Under the pieces are notes generated by a model that ran no database searches, was not told where the DNA came from, and saw nothing but the letters and a program-made list of their open reading frames with translations. The position numbers were made by a program, and so were the translations under genes. This document shows positions 23,898-28,164 of a stretch of 28,164 nucleotides of DNA, in pieces; the stretch's first letter is position 1; each line of letters begins with the position of its first letter. Origin of the DNA: CALLPQ01 sp039819545. Its GTDB lineage: Bacteria > Pseudomonadota > Alphaproteobacteria > Caulobacterales > Parvularculaceae. The DNA lies in NCBI GenBank assembly GCA_039819545.1, contig JBCBRS010000034.1:1-28164 (forward strand), read 5' to 3'.

Positions 23898-25205
23898 ATG
23901 AGAAGCGCATTGCACGTTTTAACATCGCTAATTTTTCTAACTGTTATTGCGGTAAGTTTTCCCCTACGAGCACACGCCGTCGCCGAGCCAGATCGTCATC
24001 AACCCGGTACCGCGACCGCAGAAAATCCTTCGTCAGCCCAGACAGGCAAACTGCCTAAACGGCTCACCAACACCGTAAGAGTTTTTGGTACGAGCCAGAT
24101 CCGATATGAATTTGCCCGGCAAGATGATCGTACCCTGCCCGCGCATGGGATCACGGTTGGCATAAGAACCGGTATAGAGGCAACAATAAAACCTTGGCTC
24201 TTTGCGGTTGTTGAAGGCGAAACTGTTTTCGCTCTTGTTGACCAGTTCGATGACACAACAGGCAATGCCCCGGCGCGCCCCGTTATTGCGGACCCCAATA
24301 CCTTAAAACTCAACCGCGCGCATTTACAGGCCAGACTCTCTGATGAAACATTTTTGACTGTCGGGCGGCACCGCTTATCCATCGATGATCAACGCTTTAT
24401 TGGACCTGCAGCCTTTAGACAGAACCAACAAACCTATGATGGGGTGCACCTTGCTAAGCGCGCGCGCAGCGGCACAACGGTTCAGGCTGGCTATTTTAAT
24501 CGCGTGAACCGCCCGCTTGGTGAGAATAATCCCAATGGCACCTTTCGCGGTGACTCTTATTATCTCAACACAAATATTGATACGCCGCTTGGCCGGTTTG
24601 GCGGGTTTTACTACGCGCTGGATCTGGAAACCGGGCCGCCCGCTGCGCGCAACACCCATTTTTCATCAAAAACAATTGGCGGGCGGTTCGATGGGCGTTG
24701 GCACCGCGATACTATTGGCTTGGATGTTGAGGCCTCTTATGCCCGGCAGAGTGATTTTGCTGACAACCCATTAGACTTTGCGACGGATTATTGGCTTTTG
24801 GGGAGCCGCTTGTTTCTTGACAAAGTACGACTTGGTTTGCGTGCGGAATTTTTAGGCGCCGATAATGGCGAGGCTTTCCAAACGCCCCTCGCCAACCGGC
24901 ATAAGTTTCAGGGCGCAGCGGATTTGTTTATTGTGACCCCGAAAACCGGGGTTCGAGACCTGGAGGCATCGGCGTCTTATGTTGCCGGGCGCGTTGGGCC
25001 TTTTACCAAAACGAATGCTTTCATTGCACTCCACCGGTTTAACGCCGGCGATGGCACCAATATTCGCCTTGGTAACGAAATTGATATCGGGATCAGGTCA
25101 GTCTTTAACGGCGTGCGATTATCGGCAGTCTATGCCCGTTATAAAGCGGACAATTTTGCGAGCGACACGCAGCGTGTTTACTTAACACTGGCAACGCAAT
25201 TTTGA
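23898..25205 (+). CDS. AlgE-like (alginate export family) outer-membrane beta-barrel protein
   Basis: 435 residues from the ATG at 23898, with AAGGAAG 5 bp upstream. The signal peptide (LTSLIFLTVIAVSFPLRAHA) is followed by a short Pro/Ser-rich stretch, then repeated amphipathic strands such as TNTVRVFGTSQIRYEFA, KTIGGRFDGRWHRDTIGLDV and RVYLTLATQF. It ends in the terminal phenylalanine expected of a barrel protein. The block LNRAHLQARLSDETFLTVGR... DQRFIGPAAFRQNQQTYDGV is the alginate-export family pattern; many such proteins are general substrate porins, so alginate itself is not implied. It is divergent from the anti-sigma gene and 79 bp before the protease gene. I see no shared ECF promoter before it on the plus strand. 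Confidence 0.85.
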   Translation: MRSALHVLTSLIFLTVIAVSFPLRAHAVAEPDRHQPGTATAENPSSAQTGKLPKRLTNTVRVFGTSQIRYEFARQDDRTLPAHGITVGIRTGIEATIKPWLFAVVEGETVFALVDQFDDTTGNAPARPVIADPNTLKLNRAHLQARLSDETFLTVGRHRLSIDDQRFIGPAAFRQNQQTYDGVHLAKRARSGTTVQAGYFNRVNRPLGENNPNGTFRGDSYYLNTNIDTPLGRFGGFYYALDLETGPPAARNTHFSSKTIGGRFDGRWHRDTIGLDVEASYARQSDFADNPLDFATDYWLLGSRLFLDKVRLGLRAEFLGADNGEAFQTPLANRHKFQGAADLFIVTPKTGVRDLEASASYVAGRVGPFTKTNAFIALHRFNAGDGTNIRLGNEIDIGIRSVFNGVRLSAVYARYKADNFASDTQRVYLTLATQF

Positions 25206-25232
25206 TGGCCGGAATGGCCAGGGAAAAAAATA

Positions 25233-25262
25233 TGAACCTTTTGCACGCCACCTTCGACAAAG
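25233..25262 (+). promoter_or_regulatory. ECF-type promoter of the subtilase gene
   Basis: -35 TGAACCTT (25233–25240), 14-bp spacer, -10 CGACAAAG (25255–25262), 22 bp before the annotated ATG. The implied leader is very short (about 15–20 nt). Identical in both boxes and spacing to the site before the adhesin gene. Confidence 0.82.
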
Positions 25263-25284
25263 AAGGGACTATAGAATAATCACC

Positions 25285-26508
25285 ATGAAGACGATAACAT
25301 CGATGTTGCTCCCCTTAACCAGACGCCTTCTGGGCTTAGTTTCAGCCGTCTTCGCGGCCATGATGGTGATTGGTTGTGAGACCTTTATCCCTGCCCTGCC
25401 CGCTGCTCGGCAAATTGACCTTGATGCTGATAATATTGTATCGGACGACAATGTTGTTGTCCTTGTGCGGTCTGAACAAGCCGCCAATGCGCTTGTGATC
25501 AACGCGGCACGGCGTAACTACCAGTTAAAGCAAAGATATCAGCTCGACGGTCTGTCTTTGATCATGCTTGATTTTCTTCGTCCCGCTGGCGTTAGCGGCG
25601 CGATTGCAATCGCTGATATGGAGGGCATGGAAAAAAGCGCAACTGCCGGGCTTGATCATTTCTACACGCTTCAACAAACAGACAATGAGGATAGCATTGA
25701 TCGCAAACAATATGCGCAATCAATGGTTAACTGGCCCGCAGGTGGGTGTATGGCGCCTTACGCGATTGGCATGATTGATGGTGATCTCGATGATCGCGAC
25801 CCAATGCTGGCAAATGCGACTATTATAAAACGTAGCTTCGCTCGAGGAGAGCCAAAGGACATTGACCACGGGACAGCAATCGCCAATTTACTGGTTGGTC
25901 CCGGGCGATTAAACGGGGCACGTCTTTACTCTGCCTCTGTCATTAGCGATGCGCGCGGCCCTGCTTCTCTTGATCCAACGCCTGGAACCGGTGTGCCAGA
26001 AATTATTCAAGCCCTGAACTGGCTGCAACAATTAGGTGTTTCTGTTGTGAATATCAGCCTCGCGGGTCCGTATAATAAGCTTCTGGATCGCGCCATACAA
26101 CGCGCAGCCTCCAGCGGTATGCTGATCATTGCGGCGGTTGGCAATGATGGGCCTGATGCAGGCCCGCGATATCCCGCAGCCTTGAAGACTGTCATTGCGG
26201 TGACTGCTGTTGATATCGAGCAAAATGTCTTTGCCAAGGCGGTTCGCGGTGACCATGTGGACTTTTCAGCCCCCGGCGTCGATGTTTTTGTTGGTAGCGC
26301 TGCCACGGGTAAGTATATAACAGGAACATCAGTGGCGGCGCCATTTGTCACTGCACTGGTTGCGGCTAGCAATGACGCCAGGCAAAAACGCACCATACAA
26401 GATGTCCGAAATTATCTGGCGCGCCAATCGGCAGATCTAGGTTCTGCTGGTCCCGACCCCATATTCGGCCGCGGTCTTGTTCAGGCAAATGCCACTTGCG
26501 GTCAGTAA
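25285..26508 (+). CDS. Subtilisin-family (S8) serine protease lipoprotein
   Basis: 407 residues. The N-terminus ends in a lipobox (MMVIGC, Cys31), so the enzyme should be lipid-anchored in the envelope. Residues ~50–130 look like a prodomain (VVVLVRSEQAANALVINAAR ... LDHFYTLQQ). The catalytic triad is Asp165 (GMIDGDL), His195 (DHGTAIANLLVG) and Ser349 (ITGTSVAAPF), with oxyanion Asn287 (AVGNDGP). There is no C-terminal autotransporter barrel, unlike SphB1 or NalP. It is transcribed from its own ECF-type promoter and followed by the adhesin gene. Likely roles are maturation of a surface protein or envelope signalling; this is inference. An alternative start at 25303 would shorten the signal peptide. 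Confidence 0.94.
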   Translation: MKTITSMLLPLTRRLLGLVSAVFAAMMVIGCETFIPALPAARQIDLDADNIVSDDNVVVLVRSEQAANALVINAARRNYQLKQRYQLDGLSLIMLDFLRPAGVSGAIAIADMEGMEKSATAGLDHFYTLQQTDNEDSIDRKQYAQSMVNWPAGGCMAPYAIGMIDGDLDDRDPMLANATIIKRSFARGEPKDIDHGTAIANLLVGPGRLNGARLYSASVISDARGPASLDPTPGTGVPEIIQALNWLQQLGVSVVNISLAGPYNKLLDRAIQRAASSGMLIIAAVGNDGPDAGPRYPAALKTVIAVTAVDIEQNVFAKAVRGDHVDFSAPGVDVFVGSAATGKYITGTSVAAPFVTALVAASNDARQKRTIQDVRNYLARQSADLGSAGPDPIFGRGLVQANATCGQ

Positions 26509-26899
26509 TAAGATCGAGTTTGTTCCGTGCTCACACGTTCGTGATTGAACAAAATCCAGTACTTGTTTCTTTGTTTCTCCATTATCACGGCGAATTCACG
26601 AGTTCGTGTTTCGATGCACTGTAATACGTGTACTCACTAAGTTTGATAATCTTCAATATTTTCAATCTGTTCACTTAATTTGCTTCAGAATAAATCTCCT
26701 TTATAGAAGCGTATTCACCACAAAATTCCATTTGAAACAGTGACTTTTGTGATGTGCAAAGTTTCTTCGTTAACTTTGAACCTTACGTGTCTGACAAACG
26801 ACAAAGCTGCGTAATCGAAATTTGCTTTCGATATCATAAAACGCAACTTCGACAGGCAAGCACATTGGCTTTGATCTGTTGACATCTAAGGAAATCAAA
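26509..26899. other. A/T-rich intergenic leader of the adhesin gene
   Basis: 391 bp without a credible ORF. A possible weak hairpin (TTTGTTC 26519–26525/GAACAAA 26547–26553) follows the protease stop. The ECF-type promoter at 26777 is the only strong signal. The minus-strand frame over 26770–27141 is antisense to the adhesin start and not protein-like. Confidence 0.6.
26777..26806 (+). promoter_or_regulatory. ECF-type promoter of the adhesin gene
   Basis: -35 TGAACCTT (26777–26784), 14-bp spacer, -10 CGACAAAG (26799–26806), 93 bp before the ATG. It matches the protease promoter at all 16 box positions and in spacing, although the spacers themselves are unrelated. Confidence 0.82.
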
Positions 26900-28164
26900 A
26901 TGGGTACTCCAACGTCAACCGTGCAAATACAGGCACGACTAAACCTTTTGAAAGTCTCAGTCTCACTTGTCGCTCTGATGGGCGCGGCGCAAAGTGCCAA
27001 TGCGCAAATGGTCATCACCGCCAATCCGGCTATTTTAGACAATATTGGTGTAATCGATGCAGGCGCTGGCAATGAGGCCGCCGGTGTAATCGTCATCGGT
27101 GATGCCGACGGCACAGTGTTGGATATTTCAAATAGCGGCACAATTCAGGGTCGCGGTAACGCCCCTGCTGGCGCGTCTGCTGCTGGAGACGGCATTCGTC
27201 TGGAGCGCGAGCGTTTAGACGGCTCGTTGATGAGCCCCTCAACGGCCTTGTTCACCGGGTCAATCACGAACACAGGTATGATTGCTTCTGAAGGCGCGAA
27301 TGGTACCGTTGGTGGTTTCCGTGCAGTGAACGGCGTATCATTCCAAGGTACACTGACGAACTCTGGTACAATCTCCGGTGTTCAAAATGGTGTTTACTTT
27401 GGTAATCCAACACCAGCTGGCGGCGCTGACCACACAGGCGGCGTTGTTGATAACCTTGCAGGCGGCGTTATCTCTTCAGACAGCCGTGCGTTCAACATTG
27501 ATGGTCTTGGCCTGACAGTGAACAATGCCGGTTCCATCCTCGGCACAGGTAACCAGCGTAACGGCACAGTCTATGCTGACGGTACAGCTGATGATTACAC
27601 CTTCAACAATCTGGCTGGCGGTATCATTGATGCGGGTGACGGTAATGAGGGTTCAGGGTTTGGTGTTGAGATTGGCGGCGCAACCGATGGTGCCAACACC
27701 TTCACGCTGGTTAATGCAGGCACAATTCAGGGACGCGGGAATGCGTCTGCTGGCACCAATGCAGCCGGTGACGGTATTCGTATCGGCAATGTGGGCAATA
27801 TCGGTGTTGCTGAAGTTGCTATCACGAACACAGGCCTGATTGCTTCAGAAGGCGCGAACGGTACAGTTGGCGGTGTGCGTTTTGTCAACGGTATCTCGTT
27901 TGCGGGCACGTTTGATAATGCTGGCACGATCACGGGCACGCAGAACGGTGTTTACTTCGGTAACCCGGTTGAAGGTGAAGGCGCTGACCATTCCAATGGC
28001 GTGTTCAACAACCTCGAAGGCGGTATGATCTCTTCAGACAGCCGAGCGTTCAACATTGATGGTCTTGGCCTGACAGTGAACAATGCTGGTTCCATCCTCG
28101 GCACAGGTAACCAGCGTAACGGCACAGTCTATGCTGACGGTACAGCTGATGATTACACCTTCAA
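26900..28164 (+). CDS. Repetitive autotransporter-like surface protein, 3'-truncated by window edge
   Basis: An open frame from the ATG at 26900 runs to the window end with no stop (421 codons visible). AAGGA lies 7 bp upstream. Residues 1–35 are a long signal peptide (KVSVSLVALMGAAQSANA|Q). The rest is Gly/Asn/Thr/Ala-rich and cysteine-free, made of short rungs such as NSGTIQGRGN, NTGMIASEGANGTVGG, NSGTISGVQNGVYFG, NNAGSILGTGNQRNGTVYAD and GIIDAGDGNEGSGFGVEIG, as in beta-solenoid passenger domains. Larger units of 186–194 residues repeat (from residues 78 and 272). A C-terminal barrel would be expected beyond the window. Exact family and ligand are unknown. Short frames on either strand over this stretch are shadows. 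Confidence 0.85.
   Translation, partial: MGTPTSTVQIQARLNLLKVSVSLVALMGAAQSANAQMVITANPAILDNIGVIDAGAGNEAAGVIVIGDADGTVLDISNSGTIQGRGNAPAGASAAGDGIRLERERLDGSLMSPSTALFTGSITNTGMIASEGANGTVGGFRAVNGVSFQGTLTNSGTISGVQNGVYFGNPTPAGGADHTGGVVDNLAGGVISSDSRAFNIDGLGLTVNNAGSILGTGNQRNGTVYADGTADDYTFNNLAGGIIDAGDGNEGSGFGVEIGGATDGANTFTLVNAGTIQGRGNASAGTNAAGDGIRIGNVGNIGVAEVAITNTGLIASEGANGTVGGVRFVNGISFAGTFDNAGTITGTQNGVYFGNPVEGEGADHSNGVFNNLEGGMISSDSRAFNIDGLGLTVNNAGSILGTGNQRNGTVYADGTADDYTF
27131..28164. repeat. Large in-frame tandem repeat of the adhesin (558–582 bp units)
   Basis: Unit 1 is 27131–27712; unit 2 starts at 27713 and runs off the window. The length differs because unit 1 has eight extra codons after GDGIR. 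The block 27471–27606 recurs at 28029–28164 with only two base changes seen, both silent, at an offset of exactly 558 bp. A partial earlier unit (IDAGAGNEAAGVIVIG) precedes unit 1. Confidence 0.9.

Noticed and set aside
27525..28028. Plus-strand frames of 62–104 codons and a minus-strand frame over 27727–27939
   Set aside because: They are out-of-frame shadows of the stop-free adhesin frame that begins at 26900; their composition reflects the repeats.
1..28164. CRISPR arrays, rRNA genes and prophage modules
   Set aside because: No regularly spaced short repeats, rRNA-like sequence or phage structural genes were seen; the long repeats near the right end are coding.

Overview
The window reads as chromosomal DNA of a moderately GC-rich alphaproteobacterium. 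I infer this from the rpiA–gene–gor grouping, a DUF2794 protein, the dapA–smpB pair beside a soluble lytic transglycosylase, the crtI–crtB pair, and protein sequences that look alphaproteobacterial throughout. I cannot name the genus from sequence alone.

Layout. Positions 1–20.6 kb are ordinary, densely packed housekeeping and metabolic genes: 5'-truncated rpiA, an unrecognised gene and gor (+); a secreted DM13 protein (+) converging on an AEC transporter (−); a DUF2794 protein (+) converging on a TTC38-like TPR protein (−); a Bax-inhibitor-1/YccA membrane protein and RsmB (−); a secreted YbjN-domain protein (+) converging on purA (−); crtI–crtB (−), divergent from a fatty-acid-hydroxylase-superfamily membrane protein (+); an isoprenylcysteine-methyltransferase-like protein (−); dapA–smpB (−, overlapping ATGA); and a large lytic transglycosylase (+). 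A dispersed hairpin-bearing repeat of about 100 bp occurs twice (6348 and 10291).

A tRNA-Ser(GCU) gene at 20778–20869 marks the switch to an accessory region. It holds an AT-rich lipoprotein gene, a decayed IS3-type transposase tail with two 110-bp palindromic repeats, and then a surface-protein locus. That locus has an ECF sigma factor (+), a convergent membrane anti-sigma factor (−), an AlgE-like outer-membrane barrel protein (+), a subtilisin-family lipoprotein protease (+), and the 5' part of a long repetitive autotransporter-like adhesin (+) that runs off the window with no stop codon.

Main discovery. The same bipartite promoter, TGAACC(C/T)T–14 bp–CGACAAAG with identical spacing, lies upstream of the anti-sigma gene (minus strand, 23781–23810), the protease gene (25233–25262) and the adhesin gene (26777–26806). 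None was seen before the sigma gene. This suggests a small self-limiting envelope/surface regulon: the ECF factor switches on a protease, a giant repetitive surface protein and its own inhibitor. The periplasmic part of the anti-sigma factor also looks like a subtilase prodomain, so protease and anti-sigma factor may interact. Function is inferred; the motifs and their spacing are read directly from the sequence.
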